64,000 bases of DNA from Chlamydia sp. BM-2023. GTDB lineage: Bacteria; Chlamydiota; Chlamydiia; Chlamydiales; Chlamydiaceae. The notes below the pieces were generated by a model that saw only the letters and a list, made by a program, of their open reading frames with translations, was not told where the DNA came from and did no database searches. Of the stretch, positions 19,303-28,356 are shown one piece after another. Each line of letters opens with the position of its first letter. Position 1 is the first letter of the stretch. The DNA is taken from positions 1,262,251-1,326,250 of the forward strand of contig NZ_CAXIED010000001.1 of NCBI RefSeq assembly GCF_964023145.1, written 5' to 3'. The position numbers and the translations under genes are program-made.

Positions 19303-19746
19303 ATGAAAAAAAAAGTAGCGGTTGACGAGGCTTTAAAAAAAATTCTAAGTAGGGAAGGCGCTTCGACTCAAGAAGAAATTTGTGAAAAACTCTCTTTATT
19401 AGGAGTAGCAATCACCCAATCTTCAGTATCACGTTGGTTGCGTCGCGTCCACGCTATAAAAGTCCCCGGTGAAAAGGGAGCTCGCTATGCTTTACCCCCA
19501 TCTGTTGATGATTCTGGAATTAGGCACCTAGTCCTCTCTATCCGCCACAATTCTTCTCTCATAGTCATTCATACTGCCCCAGGATCGGCATCGTGGATAG
19601 CAAGCCTCATTGATAAAAAGTTTGCGGAAAGTATTTTAGGCACTTTAGCTGGAGACGATACAATTTTTGCGACCCCCATCGACGAATCAATGATTTCCTT
19701 GATAGTTAAAGATATAGAAAACTTCTTGCTAGTTTTTTCTGATTAA
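19303..19746 (+). CDS. argR: Arginine repressor ArgR
   Basis: A 147-residue regulator. The N-terminal winged helix includes [34 protein letters not shown], and the C-terminal hexamer/arginine-binding domain has [15 protein letters not shown] and [11 protein letters not shown]. The ATG at 19303 is preferred over a GTG six bases upstream. Known work in Chlamydia links ArgR to control of the glnPQ operon, which is directly downstream here and agrees with that role. Confidence 0.93.
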   Translation: MKKKVAVDEALKKILSREGASTQEEICEKLSLLGVAITQSSVSRWLRRVHAIKVPGEKGARYALPPSVDDSGIRHLVLSIRHNSSLIVIHTAPGSASWIASLIDKKFAESILGTLAGDDTIFATPIDESMISLIVKDIENFLLVFSD

Positions 19747-19772
19747 TTGCATGATTATGCTTTAGGGTTAGA
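19747..19772 (+). promoter_or_regulatory. Candidate ARG-box/promoter in front of glnPQ
   Basis: TTGCATGATTATGCTT at 19747-19762 has the dyad GCAT-GATT-ATGC, with the spacing of an ARG-box half-site pair. It overlaps a possible promoter (TTGCAT, 16-18 base spacer, TAGATA/GATAAA). It starts right after the argR stop and ends about 20 bases before glnP. Confidence 0.4.
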
Positions 19773-19792
19773 TAAATATGCATTTCTAGTTT

Positions 19793-20446
19793 ATGGAACA
19801 CTTGGTTGCTACAACAAAGGTGCTTCTACGTGGATGCGGGTACACGCTGTTTGTCAGCGGAATCTCCATACTCTGTGGCTCCTTATTAGGTTTAGTTATT
19901 GGAACGGTGACTTCGCGTTATTTTCCATGTCGCATTACTCGATGGTTAGGGAATCTTTACGTCACAGTAATTCGCGGCACACCTCTGTTCATTCAAATTC
20001 TTATTTTTTATTTTGGGCTCCCTTCTGTAATTAGGTTAGATCCCACGCCATTAATGGCAGGACTAATAGCCTTAAGTATCAACTCTTCAGCTTATCTTGC
20101 AGAAAATATTCGAGGTGGAATTAACGCTCTATCTGTAGGCCAGTGGGAGTCAGCGAAAGTATTGGGATACAAGAAGTCGCAAATTTTCGTTTATATCATC
20201 TATCCTCAAGTTTTTAAAAATATCTTACCTTCTTTAACTAATGAGTTTGTCGCGTTAATTAAAGAGAGTAGTATTTTAATGGTTGTTGGCGTTCCTGAAC
20301 TTACTAAGGTAAGCAAAGATATTGTCTCTAGAGAGTTGAATCCTATGGAGATGTATAGCATTTGCGCTGGTTTATATTTGCTAATGACATCGTTATTTTC
20401 TTATGTTGCTAGATTGTTGGAAAAAAGGAGGGGTTATGACTGTTAA
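19793..20446 (+). CDS. glnP: Amino-acid ABC transporter permease GlnP
   Basis: A 217-residue HisM/GlnP-type permease with about five membrane helices. The EAA-type loop is visible as ALSVGQWESAKVLGYKKSQIFVYIIYPQVFKNILP. RGTPLFIQILIFYFGLP is also characteristic. It partners with GlnQ, whose start lies inside its end. In Chlamydia this transporter is thought to import arginine rather than glutamine, in line with the argR neighbour. Confidence 0.92.
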   Translation: MEHLVATTKVLLRGCGYTLFVSGISILCGSLLGLVIGTVTSRYFPCRITRWLGNLYVTVIRGTPLFIQILIFYFGLPSVIRLDPTPLMAGLIALSINSSAYLAENIRGGINALSVGQWESAKVLGYKKSQIFVYIIYPQVFKNILPSLTNEFVALIKESSILMVVGVPELTKVSKDIVSRELNPMEMYSICAGLYLLMTSLFSYVARLLEKRRGYDC

Positions 20447-21116
20447 GGTTAGAAATCTGGGATATTCCATAAACAACAAGCACATTTTATCCAAAGTATC
20501 ATTCTCTTTAGAAGAGGGGCATATCACCCTATTTGTTGGTAAAAGTGGATCTGGAAAGACAACAATACTAAGAGCTCTTGTAGGATTGATAGAGCCCTCT
20601 TGCGGGGATATTGCTATTGAAGGAGAAACACCTGCTTTAGTTTTTCAACAACCTGAACTATTCCCTCATATGACGGTTTTGGGAAATTGCATGCATCCTC
20701 AGATTATTGTTAAACATAGAACTAATGAAGAAGCTAGGGATCGTGCTTTTGATCTTTTAAAGCTTTTAGCTATTGAGGATATCGCTGAAAGTTACCCTTT
20801 TCAGCTTTCTGGAGGGCAAAAACAGCGTGTGGCTATTGTACGTTCCCTATGTATGGATAAGCGTACGTTACTATTTGACGAGCCCACATCAGCTTTGGAC
20901 CCCTTTTCCACCTCTGCATTTAAGCGGCTTTTAGAATCTTTAAGAGATCAAAATCTTACGTTGGCAGTTTCTACCCACGACATGCAGTTTGTTCAAGGTT
21001 GCCTAGATCGCGTGTATCTCGTGGATCAGGGAGAAATTATCAGTACCTATGATAAACGCTATGGCGATTTAGATAGTGAACACCCATTGAATCTCTATTT
21101 AAACTCTACAAGATAA
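20436..21116 (+). CDS. glnQ: Amino-acid ABC transporter ATP-binding protein GlnQ
   Basis: A 226-residue ATPase with Walker A GKSGSGKTT, Q-loop VFQQPELFPHMTVL, signature LSGGQKQR and Walker B TLLFDEPTSALDP. I use the ATG at 20436 (MTVKVRNLGY), 11 bases inside glnP and preceded by AAAGGAGGGG, an unusually good ribosome site. Energises GlnP. Confidence 0.93.
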   Translation: MTVKVRNLGYSINNKHILSKVSFSLEEGHITLFVGKSGSGKTTILRALVGLIEPSCGDIAIEGETPALVFQQPELFPHMTVLGNCMHPQIIVKHRTNEEARDRAFDLLKLLAIEDIAESYPFQLSGGQKQRVAIVRSLCMDKRTLLFDEPTSALDPFSTSAFKRLLESLRDQNLTLAVSTHDMQFVQGCLDRVYLVDQGEIISTYDKRYGDLDSEHPLNLYLNSTR

Positions 21117-21125
21117 TCTTGGATA

Positions 21126-21151
21126 TTACAGCTGCATAGCTGCAGCTGTAA
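21126..21151. terminator. Palindrome between glnQ and the convergent gene
   Basis: TTACAGCTGCA-TAGC-TGCAGCTGTAA, a perfect 11-base stem with a 4-base loop, four bases from the next stop codon. It lacks a T-run but is well placed as a two-way terminator. Confidence 0.6.
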
Positions 21152-21155
21152 ATTG

Positions 21156-22523
21156 TTAGTACTTTCTCCAGCTACACGATAACTCTGCTTGCATAATATA
21201 GAGATCCTGCAAGGACCATTCCGTTTTTTCGTCATTTTCAACTTGTATAGATATACCTGAACAATTGCTATTAACTATAAATGTCTTGGCATCGCCAGGG
21301 GTCAGTTCTACAATATCATAGCTCTGCCCTCGCAGTACCATAGTTCCTGTTTGCGTAAGTGGTATACGCTGATAGCTTGTTTTTTCTTGGAGTTGTTTTT
21401 TACGATTCCAATTAGCTTGTTCATAGTATACTCGAAGTTTTACACTCGGATTCTTATAGTCTAAAATTGAGGGGAGTAAAGCCTTTAAAGTAAGGTCCCA
21501 GGTATATATTCCAGGATATTTCCCATATAAGATGTCATCCTGAATCATAAAACACTGACAATCTTCATTCATCTGAGTATATTTAAGGGAACTTATAGGA
21601 AATATTCCTGAACAAGAGGAACTTTTTGCCCCCCAGGTAAATCCAATTAATCCTTCTGAAAGCAAATCTATAGGAAGAGAATTTTCAAGAAGATAATTCA
21701 AACCCGTGGAATATAATAGATTTCCTTCCATAGATGGCGGGGATAATGGGGATAATGGCTCTAAAGTGGGTTCATAGCTATTTTTACTTGCCAAGTACTT
21801 TTCTAAATACTCCAAAGATATGGCATCTGAACGTTCTTTAGGATCTCCCACCCCTGCAAGTCTATTCCCATTCATATCAACAGCACCATGAAATTTCCCA
21901 CCAGATACCGGCATCATCTGAAATTGTACGGAGGTAATATCTGCATCGTGTTTTTTTACTTTTGTATGTGTTTCCGTAAGATCATCTAAAATAGGACGCA
22001 ATTGCGCTCCTAAGTATCCTACAGATACAGCATGAGAATCTTTGGCTATTTCAGGAGTCTCTAAACCACAAATCGCATGAGCATTCATGTTTATATCTCC
22101 ATACATCACACCGCCGTATGCTGAAAGGAACTTCTGATAAATCTCTAGTAATATAGATTGTACAAGGTAATTATGATCGTTTACCGAAGAATCTATACCC
22201 TCCTCTAAAAGGATCTTTAAATCTTTAAGTTCATCTAGGAGATCTTGTATCGAGATCTTCATAAGATTCATATCTCTTTCTAAAGATACAATTTTGTCCT
22301 CGCTATTTTTATTGCTTAAATTATCAATATCTTGGGAGTGACTATCTAAAATTGTCCTAATTTCTTGAATGTTATCGCAAACACTACTGATATCTATATT
22401 TTCAGATGTTGTCGTATGCTTAGCGAACTTTTCTACTACGCTTATCGTCTTTTGAAGCAGAGAGGTTAAAGGTTCTTTGTTTTGGTTGGATGTAGGATGA
22501 AAGAAAGAATTACGCTTTCTCAT
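21156..22523 (-). CDS. Coiled-coil protein with two tail-fibre-like repeats
   Basis: A 455-residue protein. Residues 25-125 are heptad-rich coiled coil. Two repeats follow: YGGVMYGDINMNAHAICGL...PEIAKDSHAVSVGYL and SGGKFHGAVDMNGNRLAGVGDPKERSDAISLEYL. These match the GGEMLGAINLHGNRLSNV element of the first gene of the window. The C-terminal 170 residues are beta-rich with PGIYTWDLTLKAL, again as in the 1-2400 genes. Overall shape (coiled coil, shaft repeats, globular end) is that of a trimeric fibre. No signal peptide. It may be an effector or surface appendage; unproven. Confidence 0.75.
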   Translation of the reverse strand: MRKRNSFFHPTSNQNKEPLTSLLQKTISVVEKFAKHTTTSENIDISSVCDNIQEIRTILDSHSQDIDNLSNKNSEDKIVSLERDMNLMKISIQDLLDELKDLKILLEEGIDSSVNDHNYLVQSILLEIYQKFLSAYGGVMYGDINMNAHAICGLETPEIAKDSHAVSVGYLGAQLRPILDDLTETHTKVKKHDADITSVQFQMMPVSGGKFHGAVDMNGNRLAGVGDPKERSDAISLEYLEKYLASKNSYEPTLEPLSPLSPPSMEGNLLYSTGLNYLLENSLPIDLLSEGLIGFTWGAKSSSCSGIFPISSLKYTQMNEDCQCFMIQDDILYGKYPGIYTWDLTLKALLPSILDYKNPSVKLRVYYEQANWNRKKQLQEKTSYQRIPLTQTGTMVLRGQSYDIVELTPGDAKTFIVNSNCSGISIQVENDEKTEWSLQDLYIMQAELSCSWRKY

Positions 22524-22610
22524 AGTTTTGTCTCATAAAAATAATTAATTACTAATTTCGTACATTAGTAAACGATTTAATTAATAAAAATATTATTTAT
22601 TATTAATTTA

Positions 22611-25600
22611 TTAATTATTTTCTTGTGTAGACTCTTGCTGTTTTTCCCAGGGCAAAGGCGATACCGTTTGCGGAGGAGTAGAGTCTCCTAAAGAAGAGAA
22701 GAGCTTATCCGCCAAACTATTGAACGGGCTGGCTATGGTATAGCTTTTTAGCAGGGCAATACGTGCATAGGCTGAAGACCAGTCAACTTCTGGGGAAGAT
22801 ATAGATCCTCGAATTTTGATGAGGAAAAAGTTTTTCGTTTTTAGAGATGTGTTATGGAAGTATTTTTTAATAACTTCAGGATCGATACCCAAAGTCATAG
22901 AAATTCGATCTTTAATAATATCTGTTTTTCCCCATAGGGCAAGGCGTATTCTGTTATCGATCAAAGCGTCAAACCGCTTACAAATAATCGTACCTTTTTG
23001 AACTGAGAAAAAGATGGGGGTGAACCACGACTCTACGAATTGTTTGTTTTCTTCGATATCAAGAAATTGAAATAGGTCATACATAGTTCCTGTATTGGCT
23101 ATAGAAATTTTCCCGAAGTCTAAAATTGCCGATTGAATATGAAACTCCTCAAAGGAATATGGCGAGATCGGAAGATAGAAATTTTGTTTGTTTACGTGGA
23201 GCAAAACAGGATGTTGCGAGTAGGCGCTTCCCGAAATTAATGGGTTAAATTCTTGGAAGAAAGCTCGATTAATTTCTTCATTAATTTGTAATGTTGCTGT
23301 GAGATCATCTTCTAAAAGGATAGCCTTTTCTGTAAGAATAAGAGGAATATAGGCTTGAAGATTTGCAGAATCCACACGTACGGTAATGGGTCCCTGACCA
23401 TGTAAAAAGTGATGGTTAATACCTACATTAATTCTAGGGCCTGCTAAAGAGGAAATCTTCACTTTTACATCTGGAGAAATAGGAAAAATCCCCGTGATGA
23501 ATGATGAGGGGATGTATTTCCAATCAGCAGTTTGGATAAATTCCCTTTTGGAAGGGTTTAGTAAGTGTTCTGCTGACCCCTTAATGAGGAATTCTGCGGA
23601 TGTTTTACTATCTTGACTTGGAGCTAGACAGCTTCCCTGTAGGTCATACTGAACTTTAGTATCTAGATTATTCGAGTATATAGATCCTGATAGATTGTTG
23701 ATAATGAATGTTTCTTTAGAAATATGATCATAGAAAATTAAAGGGTTTGTCGATAGGGAGCCTTCAAAACCTCCCTCTGTAAGCAAAGAAAGGCAGGATA
23801 ATCCTGTTTTATGCTCAGCACAAGAAAGTTTAGAGATGTCTAATCTGGCAACTGCTGTTCTATGAAGTGTGCACGAGGGGAAACACGAAGCATTCTCAAA
23901 AAATGACGTGTACCGTTCTGGAGTGATTTCCCATTGTAGCATCCCTTGAGTTTTTGAAGACAACGTCAACGAATTGTCCATTATGAGTTTTACATCACCT
24001 CGAAGAGCTTCTGTTTTCAAGGAGGCTATAAGAACCAGCTGGTCTTCTTCTTTGGGATTATAGTTAAGAGAAAATGTCATACTTCCCGTAGGGCCAACGT
24101 AAGTAGATAAGCAGGCTTCTTTCTGTTGTATTCTTAAAACCCTATCAACAGGGAAGTCTATAACCTCCCCAGAACTTTGGATCTTGATATTCTGGATGTC
24201 TATAGGTTTTTCAACATCTATAACAGACACTAAAACATCAGGAATAAGAACACGTGAAGGGGGAAGTTTAGAATCCTCAGGATCCTCAATCATCAACTGT
24301 AAATTTCCCTTTGTTAAAGACTTTCCCCCGTCAGTATGGAAAGAAAAGCTGGCCTTTGTAAGTTGTAATGGAGTTAGGACAGGGGAAATCATACTTAGAG
24401 GTAATGATGTCAGCTTTCCATGAACTAATGTTGAACAAGTCTCTGGTTTTATAGACTCATTAGGCTTCCCAAATTTTCCATGAATGAAAACCTCATTTTC
24501 TCCTGCGGTAATTTTCCCTGAAAACTTGGGGAAATAAATATGTTTCTGAGAAAAATGAACTTTCCCTGAAAAACTTGCTTCAGCATAGGAAAAATGCTCT
24601 GAGAAGTCTTTCTTTAATTTCTCCCCGAGATGGTATGTAGCATCACCTTGAAATAGCATTGTTTGTAGTGTTCCTGAAAACGAGCTTCTTATTTTTAATA
24701 AGGAGTTATCAAGATCTGCGAAAGCTGTAAGTTGGGAATTTTTGTATTCACCTCGTACTTCTAAAGAATAATAGGGAACTTCTAAGGGGATATTAACTAC
24801 AAAAGGCCTGGGGAACAATGCCCTTAAATAAGTATGAGGCAACATAGACTGTTGCAAGAGAAATTCAGTACGTTGTTTTTTATTATCAATGGTCATACTA
24901 CCATTAACATAAGACTGAGCCGCTCCTCCAAATACAGCTACTGAAGATCCTCTTATATATGTGTATCGGGAGGTTTTGTTAATAGATACTTCTGCATTTT
25001 TCATCTGCACGGAAAGATTAGGATCTTTCGGAGACAAAGCAACTGATGGAAGAGATGCCTTGAGGGAAATTTCCATATTTTTCCATCTTGTAATATCTAG
25101 AGGAATGGAAGCTGTAGAAATATGCGCGCGAATTTGCTGACTAGAAATTTTTGTGGGAATAGCAAGGATTTCAGACCATAAAGAAGAGGCTATTTTAGGC
25201 TGTAGCTCTATAAAGGAGGGGCTTCCTTCTACAATATGCAAAGTAGACTGATGTATATACCCTTGAAGCTTAGCTTGCGATTGGGTTCCCTGAACTGTTG
25301 CCGTCATAAGAATTTTCCCATTGGCATGGGCTGCGGCAGCTTCTAAATCGATAACATCTTCTTCAGAAAGAACGCGGTCGCAAATCGGGTGGGCTATAAA
25401 AAGCTTAAAAAAAGAGACAGGAACAGAATGCAGCTCTGCTTTTATATTCACCTTAGGAGAGAGTATACTTTCTATAAACACTCTTCCTGTGACATTACCT
25501 TCTGTGGCCACTCCCTTAACTATAAACTTCTCGGGGGTCTTTTCAATATAAAATCCTGAGAGAACTAGCGTTTCTCCTTTTACCGTTTTCATGGTTATAG

Positions 25601-26039
25601 AACCATGTTCTGATAATATAGAACTATTCGCTAAATAGGAAACAAACGCTCCAGGATCTAGGTTGCCAATACTTGGCTTATCTATAGTCAGGGATTCATC
25701 GATTTGCAATGACCATCCAGATAAGGCTATAGCCTTTGGCTGCTTATAAAGAAGAAGACGTAGGAGAGACCCATCTATTTGCATTTTTTCAGCTGAAAAA
25801 AATTCTCCCTGTTTGTCCTTTCCTATAATTTTTACCTTCTTGGCATATTGAGGACCGAACCACGACAACTGCAAGTCTTCAATATCACAAGATAAACCCG
25901 TCTCACTATGAATTAAAGACATCAGGAGATACTTCCCAGATCCTTGAGATAGAATAGAAGGTAGAAAGTATAGAAAAGTCAGGAACATTCCTAAACTTAC
26001 ACTTATTCCTAGAGTTTTAAACCAGGATCTTTGTTTCAT
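22611..26039 (-). CDS. TamB/AsmA-like envelope protein
   Basis: A 1142-residue protein with one N-terminal membrane anchor (residues 9-30) and a very long beta-repetitive body. From its position next to yihY and a methyltransferase I believe it is the homologue of the C. trachomatis CT131 protein, which resembles the TamB/AsmA group of lipid-transport or outer-membrane assembly factors. It would span the periplasm. No catalytic motif is expected or seen. The start ATG overlaps the end of yihY by 4 bases, so the two genes are translationally coupled. Confidence 0.75.
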   Translation of the reverse strand: MKQRSWFKTLGISVSLGMFLTFLYFLPSILSQGSGKYLLMSLIHSETGLSCDIEDLQLSWFGPQYAKKVKIIGKDKQGEFFSAEKMQIDGSLLRLLLYKQPKAIALSGWSLQIDESLTIDKPSIGNLDPGAFVSYLANSSILSEHGSITMKTVKGETLVLSGFYIEKTPEKFIVKGVATEGNVTGRVFIESILSPKVNIKAELHSVPVSFFKLFIAHPICDRVLSEEDVIDLEAAAAHANGKILMTATVQGTQSQAKLQGYIHQSTLHIVEGSPSFIELQPKIASSLWSEILAIPTKISSQQIRAHISTASIPLDITRWKNMEISLKASLPSVALSPKDPNLSVQMKNAEVSINKTSRYTYIRGSSVAVFGGAAQSYVNGSMTIDNKKQRTEFLLQQSMLPHTYLRALFPRPFVVNIPLEVPYYSLEVRGEYKNSQLTAFADLDNSLLKIRSSFSGTLQTMLFQGDATYHLGEKLKKDFSEHFSYAEASFSGKVHFSQKHIYFPKFSGKITAGENEVFIHGKFGKPNESIKPETCSTLVHGKLTSLPLSMISPVLTPLQLTKASFSFHTDGGKSLTKGNLQLMIEDPEDSKLPPSRVLIPDVLVSVIDVEKPIDIQNIKIQSSGEVIDFPVDRVLRIQQKEACLSTYVGPTGSMTFSLNYNPKEEDQLVLIASLKTEALRGDVKLIMDNSLTLSSKTQGMLQWEITPERYTSFFENASCFPSCTLHRTAVARLDISKLSCAEHKTGLSCLSLLTEGGFEGSLSTNPLIFYDHISKETFIINNLSGSIYSNNLDTKVQYDLQGSCLAPSQDSKTSAEFLIKGSAEHLLNPSKREFIQTADWKYIPSSFITGIFPISPDVKVKISSLAGPRINVGINHHFLHGQGPITVRVDSANLQAYIPLILTEKAILLEDDLTATLQINEEINRAFFQEFNPLISGSAYSQHPVLLHVNKQNFYLPISPYSFEEFHIQSAILDFGKISIANTGTMYDLFQFLDIEENKQFVESWFTPIFFSVQKGTIICKRFDALIDNRIRLALWGKTDIIKDRISMTLGIDPEVIKKYFHNTSLKTKNFFLIKIRGSISSPEVDWSSAYARIALLKSYTIASPFNSLADKLFSSLGDSTPPQTVSPLPWEKQQESTQENN

Positions 26040-27328
26040 CGTAGCTGCCTAGCAATATCTGTAAGAGTTAAGTTATAAGGGCTTTGCTTTGCCTGATCAA
26101 ACATACCCCTGAAACTATTTTGTATTAGACTTAAAGCAGCAGTTGGGTGGATTTGATTAAAGCTATCCAAATGAAGGAGTTTTTCAACCACCTCTTTAAT
26201 AGTGGTTTGTGAAATATTGTGCGTCGGTTTGTATGTTTTCTTATAAGAAAGAATTAAGCCTTCATGTTCTAAAATATCCAAACATTGTGAGATCTCACCA
26301 ATAGGAATTTTAGAATCTCTAGCTATCGTTTTTGCAGTAGGGGGAGGTAGAGCCTGATCAAAATCTCTCGAGATTACAGAAAGAATATAGGTGCTTACTA
26401 CAAGTTTTACATAGCAATTTGGCAAGTACTTCTCACTAGGAAGAATAAAATTGCATCCCTGATTTTGAATAAGAAATGCCAAGGATCCCCCGAATAAATA
26501 GATCAGCGCATAAAGGTACAGCAGTAGTAAAAATGAAGGTAGAGCAACTAAAGCCCCATAAGTAAAACTGTAGTTAAATAGGTAAAACTGTAAGCAAAAG
26601 AACACCTTTTGAGAGATTACCCACAGTGTTCCCGCTGTTAAAGCGGCAATTAAAGCGGCAGTTTTTTGTACTGAAACCCTAGGTAAAAACGCATAACAGC
26701 AAAATAAAGTAAGATAGATAAGCAAATAAGGTGTGAGCCTTGATAAAACATATAGGGCTGACATTAAATGGCTTAGAGCAAATATCTTAGGGTATTGTAT
26801 TGGAACAATCTGAGTAATATAAATCCATGAACCCGAGACAATAATAAAGATCATAGGGCTAATTAAAGTGATAATCAGGTAAGCAATGAGTCTCTGAATT
26901 GATATAGGGGTCCATCCTGTTCTAAAAATCTTATTCAAACCATCTTCTAGGGATAACAACATAAGAATCCCTGCCCAACAGAATACAAAGAAACTACCTA
27001 CGAGCACTAATCCGATATTACTGGTTGTAGCGTGGTAAGCAGCTTCGACAATTGCTAAAATAGGTTCCTTATAGTCAGGGAATTTAATGAGGAGCCATTC
27101 TTTCCAATCAAGATTTGAAAAGAGATGCTGAGATAGCCTAATGAAAAATACAAGAATGGGAACGCAGCTAAACAACCCATAATAGCTTAAAACGCAAGCT
27201 TCTTTAGAAACTTCATTTCTTACTAAGACCTTTGGAGCAAGAAAGAAAGATCTTAGAATTCGATTATTTCGAAATCTCGAATTAGGATTCTTTTTTTTTT
27301 TAGAAAATAACGAGAGTTTTCGAAACAT
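26036..27328 (-). CDS. YihY/virulence factor BrkB family membrane protein
   Basis: A 430-residue inner-membrane protein with a basic N-terminus (SKKKKNPNSRFRNNR), about six membrane helices to residue 290, and a soluble C-terminal region of 130 residues. The signature segments ACVLSYYGLFSCVPILVFF and FTYGALVALPSFLLLLYLYALIYLFGGSLAFL are typical. The family was once called ribonuclease BN; that activity is not supported. The C-terminal part has a winged-helix look (IPIGEISQCLDILEHEGLIL). Confidence 0.88.
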   Translation of the reverse strand: MFRKLSLFSKKKKNPNSRFRNNRILRSFFLAPKVLVRNEVSKEACVLSYYGLFSCVPILVFFIRLSQHLFSNLDWKEWLLIKFPDYKEPILAIVEAAYHATTSNIGLVLVGSFFVFCWAGILMLLSLEDGLNKIFRTGWTPISIQRLIAYLIITLISPMIFIIVSGSWIYITQIVPIQYPKIFALSHLMSALYVLSRLTPYLLIYLTLFCCYAFLPRVSVQKTAALIAALTAGTLWVISQKVFFCLQFYLFNYSFTYGALVALPSFLLLLYLYALIYLFGGSLAFLIQNQGCNFILPSEKYLPNCYVKLVVSTYILSVISRDFDQALPPPTAKTIARDSKIPIGEISQCLDILEHEGLILSYKKTYKPTHNISQTTIKEVVEKLLHLDSFNQIHPTAALSLIQNSFRGMFDQAKQSPYNLTLTDIARQLR

Positions 27329-27412
27329 AGTTACATCAAAATCATTTTTTACTTATTTTAATAAAAAACGATTATTTAATACTAAGGTTTCGATATTTTT
27401 ATTTATTAACTC

Positions 27413-28222
27413 TCATCTGTTTTTAATACATGAGATTAATAAGAACAATGGAAACTCTTCGCGACAAAGGTTTTCTGCTTTAGCACGCTTTCCTAGGGAT
27501 TTTTTTGGAGATATCCATTCTTCCATACTGTCAATAACAAACCCGAATTTTGATAAGGTTTGAATCCAATAACTTAAAGGAAAATGGAAAGAAAGAGAGG
27601 TTGCCGACTGTTTTTTTCCAGGATGGGCAACTATAGGAATTGTCATAGACGAGAGATAGCGATCGATCTTCCTAGACATAAGTTTTTTATTCTCATCATA
27701 ATACCATGAAGATACTCGAGGGATCCGAAAACATGGGTGGTTTAAAACAATAAGAAACCTGCCCTGAGTTTCAAGTAGCTTTGCGGTATTCTTAATCGCT
27801 TGATCAGGGAATTCCATATTTTGCAGGGATAAAATAGCTACGGCATGAGAAAAAGCTTCTGCATTAGGAGTTTCTATCTTTTTTGTGAGATCTTGAACAA
27901 GAAATTCGTGACTACGAGATTTTCGCATTTTTTTAGCTATAGAAAGTAGACTAGGAGAAATATCGACACCTAAATACCTACATCCCTTAGGGATAGCTCT
28001 TTCTAAAATTCCTTGACCACAACCAATATCTACTAGGGAATCTTCATCACTTAAAGATAATAAGGGCAGCAAATTAGGAAGGATAACTTCCTTATGATAG
28101 TAGTGCCCTTCAGATTGAACAATCTTATGATAGCCTTCGGCTATTGGCTCCCAAGAAGTAGACTTTCTACTCTCTTTTTTTAAAGAAGGCCGCGACTTTT
28201 TATTAGATGAATTGTGAGACAT
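27413..28222 (-). CDS. Class I SAM-dependent methyltransferase
   Basis: A 269-residue enzyme with a basic N-terminal tail and a Rossmann methyltransferase core: motif I SLVDIGCGQGILERAI, motif II GVDISPSLL, and AVAILSLQNMEFPDQAIKN. The substrate cannot be read from the sequence. It is 84 bases upstream of yihY on the same strand and may belong to that operon, as in other chlamydiae. Confidence 0.88.
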   Translation of the reverse strand: MSHNSSNKKSRPSLKKESRKSTSWEPIAEGYHKIVQSEGHYYHKEVILPNLLPLLSLSDEDSLVDIGCGQGILERAIPKGCRYLGVDISPSLLSIAKKMRKSRSHEFLVQDLTKKIETPNAEAFSHAVAILSLQNMEFPDQAIKNTAKLLETQGRFLIVLNHPCFRIPRVSSWYYDENKKLMSRKIDRYLSSMTIPIVAHPGKKQSATSLSFHFPLSYWIQTLSKFGFVIDSMEEWISPKKSLGKRAKAENLCREEFPLFLLISCIKNR

Positions 28223-28245
28223 TTGTGGGAAATTTATCTTAAGGA

Positions 28246-28283
28246 TAGGAAAAATGCAAGAGAAACTCTGTGCCTTTTTCCTA
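28246..28283 (-). terminator. Hairpin downstream of the isolated TMH/Inc gene
   Basis: TAGGAAAAA (28246-28254) and TTTTTCCTA (28275-28283), with a nested AGAG-AAA-CTCT stem. A 25-base segment at 28258-28282 is almost repeated at 29782-29806, downstream of incA. Confidence 0.55.
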
Positions 28284-28356
28284 GTTTACTACTGGATAAT
28301 TTTTACTACCAACGTCCCGAAAACGCAGTAGAACCCGCAATCCTAAATTATGCCTA

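Noticed and set aside
19747..20034. Frame between argR and glnP that overlaps glnP
   Set aside because: It starts at a TTG without a ribosome site and overlaps the well-conserved GlnP frame; shadow frame.
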